A DNA stretch of 64,000 nt from JANQRX01 sp963663975 (GCA_963663975.2 CAXXRA010000011.1:1-64000); one strand, 5' to 3'; shown: positions 30,123 to 40,023, numbered from the stretch's first letter. Program-made: numbers and translations. The notes: generated by a model from the letters alone, not told the origin.

Positions 30123-31112
30123 GTGATTTTGGGTGACAACCAGCCAAGCCCGCCGCAAGTCCACGTCATTCATGAACACAATGACTGGGTGGTGCCGCTC
30201 CGCGAGGAGTTTGCCGATCTTGGCGTTCCCTACGCCGAATGGTTCCTCGATCGCGGCGCGCTGGATCTGACCGGGACGCCGCCCGAGGGGGTCTTCTACA
30301 ACCGTATCAGCGCTTCCTCCCATACCCGCGACCACCGTTATGCGCCCGAATTTACCGCCGCGGTTCTTGCCTGGCTGAGCGCCCACGGCCGCACCGTCGT
30401 CAACGGGGAGCGGGCATTGCAACTCGAGCTTTCCAAGGTTGCCCAGTATGAGGCGCTGAGGGCGTTCGACATTCCGACGCCTGAGACAAGCGCCGTCATC
30501 GTCCGCGACAATATTCTACCAGCGGCGGAACGGATGGGCTTTCCATTGATCGTCAAACACAACCGGGCCGGAAAGGGCCTGGGTGTGCGGCTGGTTCACT
30601 CGGCCAGTGCGTTGAAGGAGCATCTTGCCGGCGCCGACTTCGAAGATTCGATCGACGGCATCAATCTGGTGCAACGCTACATAGAGGCGCCCGAGCCTTT
30701 CATCACGCGGGTCGAATTCGTCGGTGGCAAACTGGTCTACGCTGTCGTCGTCGACACCTCGGAAGGATTTGAACTGTGCCCGGCCGATGCGTGCCAGGTC
30801 GACGGCGGCGCTGCCGATTCTCCGACCGCCGCGCCGCGTGAAATGTTTCGCATCCTGGCCGATTTCGACCACCCATTGGTGCCGGCCTGGCAGACGTTTC
30901 TCGCCGCAAACGAGATCGCGATTGCCGGTATCGAGTTTGTCGTCGATGCCTCGGGCCGCTCGTTCACCTACGACGTCAACACCAACACCAATTACAATCC
31001 CGACGCCGAAGCCAAGGACGGACGGCGGGGCATGAGGGCGATCGCGGAGTATCTCGGCAAACTTCTGACCGAACAGTACGGCGAAGCATCGGCGCTGCAT
31101 GCGGCGGCCTGA
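30123..31112 (+). CDS. ATP-grasp ligase (RimK / D-Ala ligase-like)
   Basis: About 330 residues. The ATP-grasp fold is visible from FPLIVKHNRAGKGLGVRLVH (nucleotide-binding Lys) through QRYIEAPEPFITRVEFVGGK to the metal-binding end GIEFVVDASG ... DVNTNTNYN. Such enzymes join a carboxylate to an amine through acyl phosphate; substrates here are unknown. I chose GTG 30123 because AGGAGA precedes it at 8 bp; GTG 30093 and ATG 30099 lack this. Only 2 bp separate its stop from the pterin dehydratase ATG, so both are probably cotranscribed and translationally coupled. A palindrome AGAACC-A-GGTTCT (30053-30065) lies upstream. Confidence 0.85.
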   Translation: MILGDNQPSPPQVHVIHEHNDWVVPLREEFADLGVPYAEWFLDRGALDLTGTPPEGVFYNRISASSHTRDHRYAPEFTAAVLAWLSAHGRTVVNGERALQLELSKVAQYEALRAFDIPTPETSAVIVRDNILPAAERMGFPLIVKHNRAGKGLGVRLVHSASALKEHLAGADFEDSIDGINLVQRYIEAPEPFITRVEFVGGKLVYAVVVDTSEGFELCPADACQVDGGAADSPTAAPREMFRILADFDHPLVPAWQTFLAANEIAIAGIEFVVDASGRSFTYDVNTNTNYNPDAEAKDGRRGMRAIAEYLGKLLTEQYGEASALHAAA

Positions 31113-31114
31113 CC

Positions 31115-31459
31115 ATGACCAAGCAGGCAAATCTGACGTCCAGGACCTGCGTCCCATGCAAAGGGGGCGAACCGCGCCTTGACCGAAACCATGCCCGCGA
31201 GCTGATCGAGGGCGTGGAAGGCTGGCAACTCAACGACGACGCGACCCGCATCAGCCGCACCTTCAAATTCAAGGATTTTCAAGCGGCACAGGCATTCGGA
31301 TCCGGGGTCGGCGATTTGGGCGAGACTCAGTTCCACCACCCCGAGATCACCTTCGGCTGGGGCTATTGCCGGGTGGAGTTCCAGACGCGGAAGATTCGCG
31401 GCCTGCACGAGAACGACTTCATCATGGCCGCAAAGGTGAGCGAACTCCACCAGCGCTAG
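31115..31459 (+). CDS. phhB: 4a-hydroxytetrahydrobiopterin dehydratase (PCD/DCoH)
   Basis: 114 residues. CKGGEPRLDR at the N-terminus and HHPEITFGWGYCRVEFQTRK with the His-His-Pro-Glu pterin site, then GLHENDFIMAAK. Dehydrates 4a-carbinolamine pterin formed by aromatic amino acid hydroxylases, but no phenylalanine hydroxylase is nearby; the partner is an ATP-grasp enzyme. Some PCD-like proteins instead support molybdopterin enzymes. Confidence 0.92.
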   Translation: MTKQANLTSRTCVPCKGGEPRLDRNHARELIEGVEGWQLNDDATRISRTFKFKDFQAAQAFGSGVGDLGETQFHHPEITFGWGYCRVEFQTRKIRGLHENDFIMAAKVSELHQR

Positions 31460-31638
31460 CGGACAGCCGAACAAGCGGTGCGCAGGACCAGGTTCACGTC
31501 ATCAATGTTCCCCGACGATATCAGGTCTTGACGGCGGCACGGCACGCACCTGGTCGTGGCCTCATCGCGCTCAAACGAAATCGATCGCTGAACAGCGTCG
31601 GACCGGTACGCCCGATCCGACGCCATGATTTGAGTCAG

Positions 31639-32169
31639 TTACTTGCGTGTAATCGTCACCGCGGCAAAGTCTTCTCCGGCCACCGCGGTCGTCGTTTTGG
31701 TGTTCTCGTCGTGGCCGATATCAAACCGGGCCAGTTGGCCGTCCGCACCATCATCGGGGTCCAGAGCAAAGGTTGCCGTCAGGACCGTCGGCGCCACCAT
31801 GGCGATGATCCGAACCTCCGGGTCGAGCGTGATGATTTCGAAACTGAGGCTGTTGCCGGGTGCCAGCAGAATGCCGGGAGGTCCATCTTCACCCCGACCG
31901 ACAAACGCGCCCCAACCGATACTGGCAGCCAACATCGAAGGGTCGCCGGTCAGCACCAGCTCTTCGGCCTCCGGGGTGACATATGACCCGTCGAAGATTT
32001 TGGCGTCGGCGGCGATCGGAGTTAACAGAACCGGCGCGATCAACTCGCTCTCCATCAGATTTGTCACGGTCACTTCATAGGTGCGCGGCTTGTCTTGCGC
32101 CGCCGCGCTGCCGAACAGCGACAGCGCCACCAACGAAGCAGCCCAAATACCAACCAATGGTCTCGACAT
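31639..32169 (-). CDS. secreted spondin-domain protein
   Basis: 176 residues with signal peptide SLVALSLFGSAAAQ. The mature part matches Spondin_N-type bacterial proteins: YEVTVTNLMESELIAPVLL, and TPEAEELVLTGDPSMLAASI ending with a beta-rich domain. Function in bacteria is not known; the protein is exported. Single gene, flanked by 180-bp and 290-bp gaps without other genes. Confidence 0.85.
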   Translation of the reverse strand: MSRPLVGIWAASLVALSLFGSAAAQDKPRTYEVTVTNLMESELIAPVLLTPIAADAKIFDGSYVTPEAEELVLTGDPSMLAASIGWGAFVGRGEDGPPGILLAPGNSLSFEIITLDPEVRIIAMVAPTVLTATFALDPDDGADGQLARFDIGHDENTKTTTAVAGEDFAAVTITRK

Positions 32170-32458
32170 GTTGTTCTTCCTTGTCCTGAAACTGATGAAT
32201 CTCAGAGAGCGGCCGGAGATGCCTTCGGGCGCCCTCTCATTCTGACGATGACCATGTAGGCGGCTGTTGTTTGGTGCAGGTAAGCGTCGGGTTAGGTTTT
32301 TGTTGGCGCCCTACACAAGGGCGTGAGCGCACCGCACTCGATTAAGGATGGATCATCGAGATTGCAGCCCTGACGGGGTCAACGGCTTCCGTTTTGTGCT
32401 ATGGCCGCCGGCTGACATGTGAACCGCTGCACCCTCCCGACCTGGGCTGACGCTCTCC

Positions 32459-33757
32459 TTGGCCAACACCATTCCCTCATCCCTCGGTAATCCGGGTCCA
32501 CGCTACCGGGCGGTTTTGACTGTGCCGCCGGGGCCGAAGCGATTGACCGACGATCGCGAACTCGCCCGTTTCCATGTTCCGCCAGGCGGCAGGCCGTTGC
32601 GGCCGGCGAGGTTTCGGCTTCGGCTCGATCGCGCCGGCAACATCCTCGTGGTCAAGCTCGATTTCGCCGGCGACTGGATCATGACCACGCCGTTGCTCGA
32701 TGAACTGCGGCGCCGAGCGCCTCGCGCCCGGATCACGGCGGTGGTGATCGATCGCGCCTTCGACCTCGCCGACGCCGATCCCGCCGTCGACCGGGTGATC
32801 TCCATCTCGTGGGCGCGTGGCCGGCGGCTCGGCGTGGGTGCGTCCAACCCGGCCCGGCTTGGGTCGTTCGTCGCCGACTATACCGGCGGCGCCTTCGATC
32901 TGGCGCTCGTGCCGCGCTGGGACACCGATTTCAACGGCGCCGCCCAATTGGCGTTCGGCAGCCGCGCGCCGCTTGTGGTCGGATTCTCGGAACGCTCGAC
33001 CGCGGCCAAAGCGCTGTCCAATCGCGGCGACGACCGGTTCTACACCGATCTCGTGCACGATACCGAAGTCCTGCACGAAGCCGAGCGCCAACTGACGCTG
33101 CTCACCGCCTTCGGCCCCACCGCCTGGCGCGAAGCTCCGGTGCGGGCGGCATTCACGCCGGACGACAGCGGCCATGCCCGCGACCTCATCAAACGCGGTT
33201 TCGACGAAACCCGGCCGATCCTTGCCGTCGCCCCGTTCGTCGACCAGGGCAGGCGCACCCTGCCGGCAAATCTCCTGGTGCCAATCATCCGCCGACTTGT
33301 GCGGAAGCTCGATATGGACGTCGCAGTGGTCGGCGCGCCCGACCACGCAGGGCGGGCAGCGGCTTTGGCGCGGTCATTGGGCCGTCGTGCGGTGTCGTTC
33401 GCAGGGCGGCTGACCTTGCGCCAGATGGCTGCATTCACGGCCCGCGCGGCGGCGATGATCGCCATGGATAGCGGGCCGGCCCACATCGCCGCCGGCGTCG
33501 GAACGCCGGTGGTCGTGTTTTCATGCCATCCCGCCGACGGTCCGGTCGGGCATCCGCAATCGCCGGTGCGTTTTGCGCCCCGGGCCGCTCCCGGCATGGT
33601 CCTGGTGCTGCAGCCGGAGCGGGCGCTGCCGACCTGCCGCAACGGCTGCGAACGCGATGAGGCCCATTGCATTCGTCAACTCGACGAGGCGCGGGTGTGG
33701 TCGCGCTTACGGCCGTTCCTCGCCGCGGCGCTCGATCGTGCTCGATCGGGTAACTGA
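32459..33757 (+). CDS. glycosyltransferase family 9 (heptosyltransferase-like)
   Basis: About 430 residues. ILVVKLDFAGDWIMTTPLLD is the GT9 N-terminal nucleotide-fold motif (usually RxxxxGDxxxTTP); AFTARAAAMIAMDSGPAHIA and GTPVVVFSCHPADG form the C-terminal donor-binding site. GT9 enzymes add heptose to lipopolysaccharide core. The start is uncertain: TTG at 32459, with other TTG/GTG candidates at 32515 and 32521; no ATG fits. The C-terminal CRNGCERDEAHCI Cys cluster is unusual for the family core. No LPS genes are adjacent. Confidence 0.85.
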   Translation: MANTIPSSLGNPGPRYRAVLTVPPGPKRLTDDRELARFHVPPGGRPLRPARFRLRLDRAGNILVVKLDFAGDWIMTTPLLDELRRRAPRARITAVVIDRAFDLADADPAVDRVISISWARGRRLGVGASNPARLGSFVADYTGGAFDLALVPRWDTDFNGAAQLAFGSRAPLVVGFSERSTAAKALSNRGDDRFYTDLVHDTEVLHEAERQLTLLTAFGPTAWREAPVRAAFTPDDSGHARDLIKRGFDETRPILAVAPFVDQGRRTLPANLLVPIIRRLVRKLDMDVAVVGAPDHAGRAAALARSLGRRAVSFAGRLTLRQMAAFTARAAAMIAMDSGPAHIAAGVGTPVVVFSCHPADGPVGHPQSPVRFAPRAAPGMVLVLQPERALPTCRNGCERDEAHCIRQLDEARVWSRLRPFLAAALDRARSGN

Positions 33758-33951
33758 TCCCAGTCTCCGATTTTCCCGGCTTCGGGCGATGCATGGACGG
33801 CGTTGCCGATTGGTCGCTGCCGCGGCACACCACCAGGGGCGCCGGCGATGCCGCACCGGCTGGTCTCGGCGATTGTTTGTCGGCCATGCATTGCCTAAGT
33901 TCGCCGCTTCGCGCGGCGGCGCCAGCGGGCACAGCGGAGGCAATTTTTCAT

Positions 33952-35382
33952 ATGGCGGACATCGGTTTGGTCGGCCTTGGCGTCATGGGCGCCAATCTGG
34001 CACTCAACATGGCCGAGAAGGGCTCTACGGTTGCCGTCTACAACCGTACCCCATCCAGGACCGACGCCTTCATGTCGGCTGCCGGAGGCTTGGCCGACAG
34101 GCTGACGCCGTGCCGGTCGATCGGCGAACTGGTGGCCTCGGTCCGGCCGCCGCGGCCGGTCGTCATCATGGTCGCGGCCGGCCCGGCCGTCGACGATCAG
34201 GCCGATGCCCTGGCGGCCGATATGGCGGCCGGCGACGTGCTGATCGATGCCGGCAACGCCAATTTTCGCGACACCAGGCGCCGTGTCGAAGCCTATGCCG
34301 GGCGCGATCTCGAGTTTCTCGGCATCGGTGTCTCCGGCGGCGAGGAGGGCGCTCGCCACGGTCCCTCGATCATGGCCGGCGGCAGTCAGCCCGCCTATCA
34401 GCGGGTCGAGCCGATCCTCACTGCCATCGCTGCGCGCTACGACGACGAGCCGTGCGCGGCGCTTGTCGGACCCGACGGCGCCGGGCATTTCGTCAAGACC
34501 ATCCACAACGGCATCGAGTACGCCGACATGCAGATGATCGCCGAGATCTACGGCATCATGCGCGACGGCTACCGGCTTGGTCCGGTCGAGATGTCCGAGG
34601 TCTTCGGCCGGTGGAACGAGGGGCGACTGAAAAGCTACCTCATCGAAATCACCGCCAAGGTGTTGGCGGCGACCGATGCCGATAGCGGCGCCCCTGTGAC
34701 CGAGATTATTCTGGACACTGCCGGCCAGAAGGGCACCGGTCGCTGGGCCGCGATCGAAGCCCAGGATCTGGCCGTGCCGGCGACCGTGATCGAGGCCGCG
34801 GTGGCGGCCCGCAACCAATCTTCGCGCCGGGAACGGCGGCTCGCCGGCGCCAGGCTGTTCGGCGCGGCCGACCCGGCCATCGGCGATGAACTCGGCGACC
34901 GTCCAGCCGCCCTGGCAGCTCTCGAAGACGCCCTGCTCGCCGGCAAGATCGCAGCTTACGCGCAAGGCTTCGAGGTCATGGCTGAGGCGTCCCGGACCTG
35001 GGACTGGAACCTGCCGTTTGGCGGGATCGCCAGGATCTGGCGCGCCGGATGCATCATCCGATCGGTGTTCCTGAACGACATCGCCCGAGCCTATTCAGAG
35101 GCCGGCACAATAGAAAATCTGATGATGGCCGAGCCTTTCGCCTCAACGTTGAACCGCGTCGAGGCCAATCTCCGCCGTCTGGTGTCGGTCGCCAGTTTGC
35201 GTGGTCTGCCGGTGCCGGCGCTGTCATCCGCGCTGGCCTATTTCGATTACGGCCGAACGGAGCGGTCGACCGCCAATCTGATCCAGGCCCAGCGCGATTT
35301 CTTCGGCGCCCATGGTTTTCGGCGCACCGACCGCGACGGCAACGACCACCACGGTCCGTGGGCGATGGGTCTGTCGGGCTGA
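33952..35382 (+). CDS. gnd: 6-phosphogluconate dehydrogenase, decarboxylating
   Basis: 476 residues, the long NADP-type length. Rossmann GLGVMGANLALNMAEKG, substrate motif GVSGGEEGARHGPSIMAGG, and catalytic KTIHNGIEYADMQ with Lys and Asn. Oxidises 6-phosphogluconate to ribulose-5-phosphate. ATG at 33952 chosen because it has upstream GGAGG and family similarity starts there. zwf and a lactonase-like gene lie 20 kb away. Confidence 0.96.
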   Translation: MADIGLVGLGVMGANLALNMAEKGSTVAVYNRTPSRTDAFMSAAGGLADRLTPCRSIGELVASVRPPRPVVIMVAAGPAVDDQADALAADMAAGDVLIDAGNANFRDTRRRVEAYAGRDLEFLGIGVSGGEEGARHGPSIMAGGSQPAYQRVEPILTAIAARYDDEPCAALVGPDGAGHFVKTIHNGIEYADMQMIAEIYGIMRDGYRLGPVEMSEVFGRWNEGRLKSYLIEITAKVLAATDADSGAPVTEIILDTAGQKGTGRWAAIEAQDLAVPATVIEAAVAARNQSSRRERRLAGARLFGAADPAIGDELGDRPAALAALEDALLAGKIAAYAQGFEVMAEASRTWDWNLPFGGIARIWRAGCIIRSVFLNDIARAYSEAGTIENLMMAEPFASTLNRVEANLRRLVSVASLRGLPVPALSSALAYFDYGRTERSTANLIQAQRDFFGAHGFRRTDRDGNDHHGPWAMGLSG

Positions 35383-35666
35383 ACGTCCTTCAGGCCGACG
35401 GCCGCACACCGTCTAATATACCACTCTGGCGTGTGGCTGCGTCGGTCGTCGCGTGATTGCAGTTCGACGCTGGGCCCATTCAGCGCGCCGTCGGGGGTCT
35501 AAGCATTAGCGGGCGGTCGACACGACTTCGCGGATCGTGCTCGCGCCGGACGGCGCTCGCACGCAGCAAATGACAAGGCGGGGCGGCGCCGACCGAGAAA
35601 CGGGTAGTGCCTCGACCGAAACAACGCTAAGTTTCAGAGAGCAAGCTGGAGCCATCGAAATACAGA

Positions 35667-37793
35667 ATGCTCACGCAAGTGCTTTTGGTTATGGTGTTTT
35701 GGATTGCTTTCGCGACATCCGGACTTGCTTCGCATGCGGATGAGTTGCCCACACAACAATATTCATGGGAGAGCACATGCCGGCACATGCTGCCGGAAGA
35801 CGCTGGATTCACAGAGCAGGAGAAGTGGGCTTGGAACATGCAGCTTTGCCTTGGCGAGATCGCCAATATGTCCGACTATGGTGACGGCGGTGACGAGGGA
35901 TGCGACCCGAAAGATGTCGACGCCTGGCCGGATGCGCGCCGTTTGAGCGAAGATTTTCTGAGCACAATCCTATTTCACGAGCCATACAAGATCGCCCCAC
36001 CGCGCCCACAGATCCGTATCCGCTGCGCCCTTTTTGTTGATGAAATCAATCTCAGCGGTCTCGATTTAGGGGACGGACTTCGGCTTGGTGAATCTCGTTT
36101 CAAACAGCGCGTCAATCTTGGCAGTCTCACTGCACGGCGGTCCCTCGCCTTCACGGGTTCGGTATTTGAAGACGGTTTATCTCTGGCGGGAGCCGAGATC
36201 GGCGGCGAACTCGACGTTCGAGGTGCAACGGTGACCGGGTTCGACGCCTATGGGCTCTCGGTTAGGAGAGATATGTACCTTAGTAGTGTCAGTTTCGAAC
36301 GCGAAGTGTCTTTGTTCAATGCCAAGATCGGCGGTCAACTGCTCGCCCGCGACGCCACCTTTGAAGGGGAGCTCGACGCGGATGGCCTTGAAGTGAACGG
36401 CGACCTGTTCCTCGATGCCCGGTTTACAGATGAGGTTAGCCTTTCAGACGCCAAGATCGGCGGTCAACTGCTCGCCAGCGGCGCCACCTTTGAAGGGGGG
36501 CTCTACGCGGATGGCCTTGAAGTGAACGGCGACCTGTTCCTCAATGCCCAGTTTACAAATGAGGTTAACCTTTCAGACGCCAAGATCGGCGGTCAACTGC
36601 TCGCCAGCGGCGCCACCTTTGAAGGGGGGCTCTACGCGGATGGCCTTGAAGTGAACGGCGACCTGTTCCTCAATGCCCAGTTTACAAATGAGGTTAACCT
36701 TTCAGACGCCAAGATCGGCGGTCAACTGCTCGCCAGCGACGGCACGTTTGAAGGGGGGCTCTACGCGGATGGCCTTGAGGTGAACGGCGACCTGTTCCTC
36801 AATGCCCAGTTTACAAATGAGGTTAACCTTTCAGACGCCAAGATCGGCGGTCAACTGCTCGCCCGCGGCGCCACCTTTGAAGGGCTCTACGCGGATGGCC
36901 TTGAAGTGAACGGCGACCTGTTCCTTGACGACGGCGCCGATTTCCGGGGTCCCATCGATATCTTGGGGGCAGTGGTCGAAGGCAACGTCCATCTCTACGG
37001 GAGCACATTTCACCAACGTGTCGATTTCACCGCCACGACCATCACAGGAGATCTCAAACTGGCCTCGGGACTTGCCGACCCGAAGCAGCCAACGTGGAAT
37101 GATGACTCGAAACTGATACTGAGGGATGTGTCAGTCGGCTCGTTTCAGGTTTCACGATCGGCTTGGTGCAAGGAGGGCATGCAGGACACGTGTGATAACA
37201 ATAACAGCCGAGGCTTCGTACCAATTGATCTCAAGGGTTTCACTGTTGAGCGATTACGTGGTCTCGAATTAACTAACCCCGATCCCTTTACTGCACGAGA
37301 GACAGATTGGTTGCTCGCCTGGCTCGGCGCCCAACTTGATCTCGCCTCCGCCTACGATCCGCTGCCCTTCACCCAACTTGCGGCAGTCCTGAGGGATGCG
37401 GGCCAACCCGAAAAAGCAGATGAGATTCTGTTTCAGCGGCGAGAGCATGAACGTAAGGCGAGCAACACTCCATGGTGGGCGAAGCTCTGGCTGACCTTGC
37501 AATGGATCCTAACAGGTTACGGTTATTCCAACGGTAGGGCGCTGACCGCTTTTGCCGGTTTGGTTCTGGTGGGCGCGTGGGCATGCAAGATGGCAAACGA
37601 GACGATGAAAATGAAACTCGGTCACAAGCTTTGGTACAGCCTCGACTACGCCATCCCCATTGTGAGCCTAGGGGCAGGGGAAGGCATCGACCCTCCTTCC
37701 AACTGGGTCGGATACTATTTTTATTTCCATCGAGTTGTCGGAGTGGTCCTCACACCTGTTATTGTGGCGGGCCTTTCCGGTTTCACAAAATGA
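35667..37793 (+). CDS. large exported/membrane protein with tandem 43-residue repeats
   Basis: 708 residues. Signal peptide (about 1-22), Cys-containing N-terminal domain to about 120, then a region of short hydrophobic-turn repeats typical of a right-handed beta-helix or pentapeptide-like solenoid (about 120-470). Within it five nearly identical 43-residue units start with KIGGQLLA. The C-terminal region (about 540-708) has an amphipathic helix and three or so membrane segments (LTAFAGLVLVGAWACK, VVGVVLTPVIVAGLSGF). Function unknown. Similar solenoid-plus-C-terminal-TM proteins are often called membrane-associated oxidoreductase without evidence; I would not transfer that. Confidence 0.8.
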   Translation: MLTQVLLVMVFWIAFATSGLASHADELPTQQYSWESTCRHMLPEDAGFTEQEKWAWNMQLCLGEIANMSDYGDGGDEGCDPKDVDAWPDARRLSEDFLSTILFHEPYKIAPPRPQIRIRCALFVDEINLSGLDLGDGLRLGESRFKQRVNLGSLTARRSLAFTGSVFEDGLSLAGAEIGGELDVRGATVTGFDAYGLSVRRDMYLSSVSFEREVSLFNAKIGGQLLARDATFEGELDADGLEVNGDLFLDARFTDEVSLSDAKIGGQLLASGATFEGGLYADGLEVNGDLFLNAQFTNEVNLSDAKIGGQLLASGATFEGGLYADGLEVNGDLFLNAQFTNEVNLSDAKIGGQLLASDGTFEGGLYADGLEVNGDLFLNAQFTNEVNLSDAKIGGQLLARGATFEGLYADGLEVNGDLFLDDGADFRGPIDILGAVVEGNVHLYGSTFHQRVDFTATTITGDLKLASGLADPKQPTWNDDSKLILRDVSVGSFQVSRSAWCKEGMQDTCDNNNSRGFVPIDLKGFTVERLRGLELTNPDPFTARETDWLLAWLGAQLDLASAYDPLPFTQLAAVLRDAGQPEKADEILFQRREHERKASNTPWWAKLWLTLQWILTGYGYSNGRALTAFAGLVLVGAWACKMANETMKMKLGHKLWYSLDYAIPIVSLGAGEGIDPPSNWVGYYFYFHRVVGVVLTPVIVAGLSGFTK
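36321..36962 (+). repeat. five tandem 129-bp coding repeats
   Basis: Units begin at 36321, 36450, 36579, 36708 and 36837 with GCCAAGATCGGCGGTCAACT. Spacing is exactly 129 bp. Units 2-4 differ by only a few bases; unit 1 and unit 5 are more diverged, and unit 5 lacks one Gly codon (FEGLYADG against FEGGLYADG). This is recent in-frame amplification. Confidence 0.95.
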
Positions 37794-38072
37794 CCCTCTC
37801 GACCGCGATCGAGGTCGAATCGCAGATCAGGAGCTCCGCGGACGCTATCGTCCCCCGGTCGCGAGCCGGGAATGTTCGGCGAGCGGCGGAACTCAGAGAG
37901 GACCAGGCCGAGCGCGGGCGACAGATAGGGCATCTGGCGGATGTCGACGCCAAGTCGCTTGAACGATAAGAACGACGTCGCGGAAGAGGCCTGAAGAAAA
38001 CGCATTGCCCGGGTCTGGCTTGCACTGCAGCATGTGGGTGCGGCCATGCCATCACAGGATTGCGCCTGGCGC

Positions 38073-38843
38073 CTATTTCAGCGATTTGGCAATCTGCTCA
38101 CAGGCCTGCATGTAGATCGTCGCATCCACATTGATCGACAGGTACTGAACGCCGAGATCGATCAGCCATTTACCCATCTCGACGTCCTTGGCGTATGAGC
38201 CCACCGCTCTTCCATGTGCCCGCGCCTTGCCGGCGGCTTCCTTCAGCGCCGCTTCCACCCTTGGGTTGCGGACATCCCCCGGTAATCCGAGCGATTGGGA
38301 AATGTCATAGGGGCCAAAGAACAGGACATCGATGCCCTCCACCGTCATGATGTCGTCGAGATTGTCGAGGCCGCGCTGACCCTCGATGTGCACCACGATC
38401 ATGGTCTCCTCGTTCTGCTTGTCGGTGTGGCCTTCGCCCTGGCTTGCGTAATAGTCGCCGGCGCGGGTGAAGACCGACAGGCCGCGCGCGCCCATCGGCG
38501 CATACTTGGCGGCGTGGACAACTTTTTTCGCGTCATCGAAATTGTTGATCTGCGGCACTTGCACCCCCTCGGCGCCGATGTCCAACGATCGCAGGATCAG
38601 CCGCTCGTCGTTGTCGCCGACCCGGATGATCGGCGCCACGCCGGTGCCTTGCGCGGCAATGACGAGGTCGGTTGCCGACTCCGGCGAGATCGGACCATGC
38701 TCGGTATCGATGATGCAAAAGTCCATGCCGGCATGGCCGAGAGTATCCAGCATCGGCACGGACGGGATGATGACAAACGGCCCGACGACGACCTCTCCGG
38801 ACTGCAAGCGCTTCTTCAAAGTGCCGAGCTGCGGCATCGCCAT
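38073..38843 (-). CDS. HpcH/HpaI-family class II aldolase
   Basis: 256 residues. Landmarks are VVVGPFVIIPSVPMLDTLGH, FCIIDTEHGPI, the Arg in IIRVGDND, and VEGIDVLFFGPYDISQSLG with the metal-binding Asp/Glu set. Cleaves 2-keto-3-deoxy acids such as 4-hydroxy-2-oxoheptanedioate or 2-dehydro-3-deoxyglucarate to pyruvate plus an aldehyde; the true substrate is not decided. Same strand as aglR, 143 bp downstream of it. Confidence 0.88.
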   Translation of the reverse strand: MAMPQLGTLKKRLQSGEVVVGPFVIIPSVPMLDTLGHAGMDFCIIDTEHGPISPESATDLVIAAQGTGVAPIIRVGDNDERLILRSLDIGAEGVQVPQINNFDDAKKVVHAAKYAPMGARGLSVFTRAGDYYASQGEGHTDKQNEETMIVVHIEGQRGLDNLDDIMTVEGIDVLFFGPYDISQSLGLPGDVRNPRVEAALKEAAGKARAHGRAVGSYAKDVEMGKWLIDLGVQYLSINVDATIYMQACEQIAKSLK

Positions 38844-38986
38844 GGTCTCCTAATTGGCAAACGGAACCGCAAGGGCCGTGGCACCGGACGGTTCGGCTGA
38901 CGGGCGGGGTATTGACGCGCGGCATCGGGCGCGCGAGCACGCTGAATGGCGGCCACGGCGCAGATAATTGCGACCGCGGCTCCCGG

Positions 38987-40003
38987 TCAAGCCGGTACCG
39001 GTCCCGTCGAGCCTCTGACCACCAGCTCGACCGGCCACAGTTCGTGGACGTCCTCGGGCCGCCGGCCACCGACAAGGTCGAGCACGAGCTCGGCCACCCT
39101 GGTGCCGGCGTCCCGGATCGGCGAACGCGTAGTCGATATCGGCGGCACCATGCGATCGGGATTGAGAAACGGAAAAACGTCGTCATGGGCGATCATGGAG
39201 ATGTCGCGGCCGAGCTCCAGCCCGGCGGTGCGCAGGGCGCGAAACGTACCCAGCGCCATCATCATCGAGGAGACCAGAAACGCCGTCGGTTGCGGCTCGA
39301 GGGTCAGGAAGCGCGAGGCGAGTCTGAAGCCGGTTTCATCGGTCATCTGTCCGTCGCCGATCAGCTGTTCGTCGCAGGCAAGGCCGGCCCCCGCCAGCGC
39401 CTCGCGGAAACCCTTCTCGCGATGACGGGCGTAGGTGAAGTTCGAGCTGCCGTTGATCAGTGCGATTCTCCTGTGCCCGAGATCAACCAGATGCTTGGTG
39501 GCGTGGCCAAAGGCGCCCTCATTGTCGATGTCGAGCCAGGCATGGGGTGCCGAACTTTCGGTGCGGCCATGCAGGATGAAGGGAAGCCCCAATTCGCTCA
39601 GAAGCGCGACGCGCGGATCAGCCACAGCCGGGCTTGAGATAATGACCGCGTCGACCCGCGTTCCGGTCGCCAGGCGGCGGTAGGTTTCGGTCTCATCGCC
39701 GCGCGAGGGGCTGAGCACGATGTCGATCTCGTCGACCGACAGCCGTTCGCCGACGCCGGCCAGGAACTCGACATAGTGTGGATCGACCAGAAGATTGCGG
39801 TCGGTCGGCAGAACCGCACCGATGGCACCGGCGCGGCCCGTTGCCAGCCGGCGGGCGCTGGGATTCGGGTGATAGCCGAAACGTTTTGCCGACTCGGCGA
39901 CGCGTCGGCGGGTCGCCTCGCTGACCTCGGGGAAGCCGTTGAGGGCGCGGCTCACCGTGGTCTGGGACAAGCCCAGTTGAAGCGCCAGGTCCTTGAGTTT
40001 CAT
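38987..40003 (-). CDS. aglR: LacI-family repressor of the agl operon
   Basis: 338 residues. N-terminal LacI helix-turn-helix MKLKDLALQLGLSQTTVSRA with hinge helix PNPSARRLATGRAGAIG, then the periplasmic-binding-like sugar domain. Divergent from aglE with two AAAGCGCTTT operators in the 364-bp gap, so it probably represses aglEFG(K) and itself until an alpha-glucoside binds. The name is inferred from synteny with Sinorhizobium aglR. Confidence 0.88.
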   Translation of the reverse strand: MKLKDLALQLGLSQTTVSRALNGFPEVSEATRRRVAESAKRFGYHPNPSARRLATGRAGAIGAVLPTDRNLLVDPHYVEFLAGVGERLSVDEIDIVLSPSRGDETETYRRLATGTRVDAVIISSPAVADPRVALLSELGLPFILHGRTESSAPHAWLDIDNEGAFGHATKHLVDLGHRRIALINGSSNFTYARHREKGFREALAGAGLACDEQLIGDGQMTDETGFRLASRFLTLEPQPTAFLVSSMMMALGTFRALRTAGLELGRDISMIAHDDVFPFLNPDRMVPPISTTRSPIRDAGTRVAELVLDLVGGRRPEDVHELWPVELVVRGSTGPVPA

Positions 40004-40023
40004 GGGTCAAACCTCGGACAGCA

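Noticed and set aside
36321..36962. Tandem repeats as a CRISPR array
   Set aside because: The 129-bp units are contiguous, in frame and lie inside one coding sequence; there are no spacers and no cas genes.
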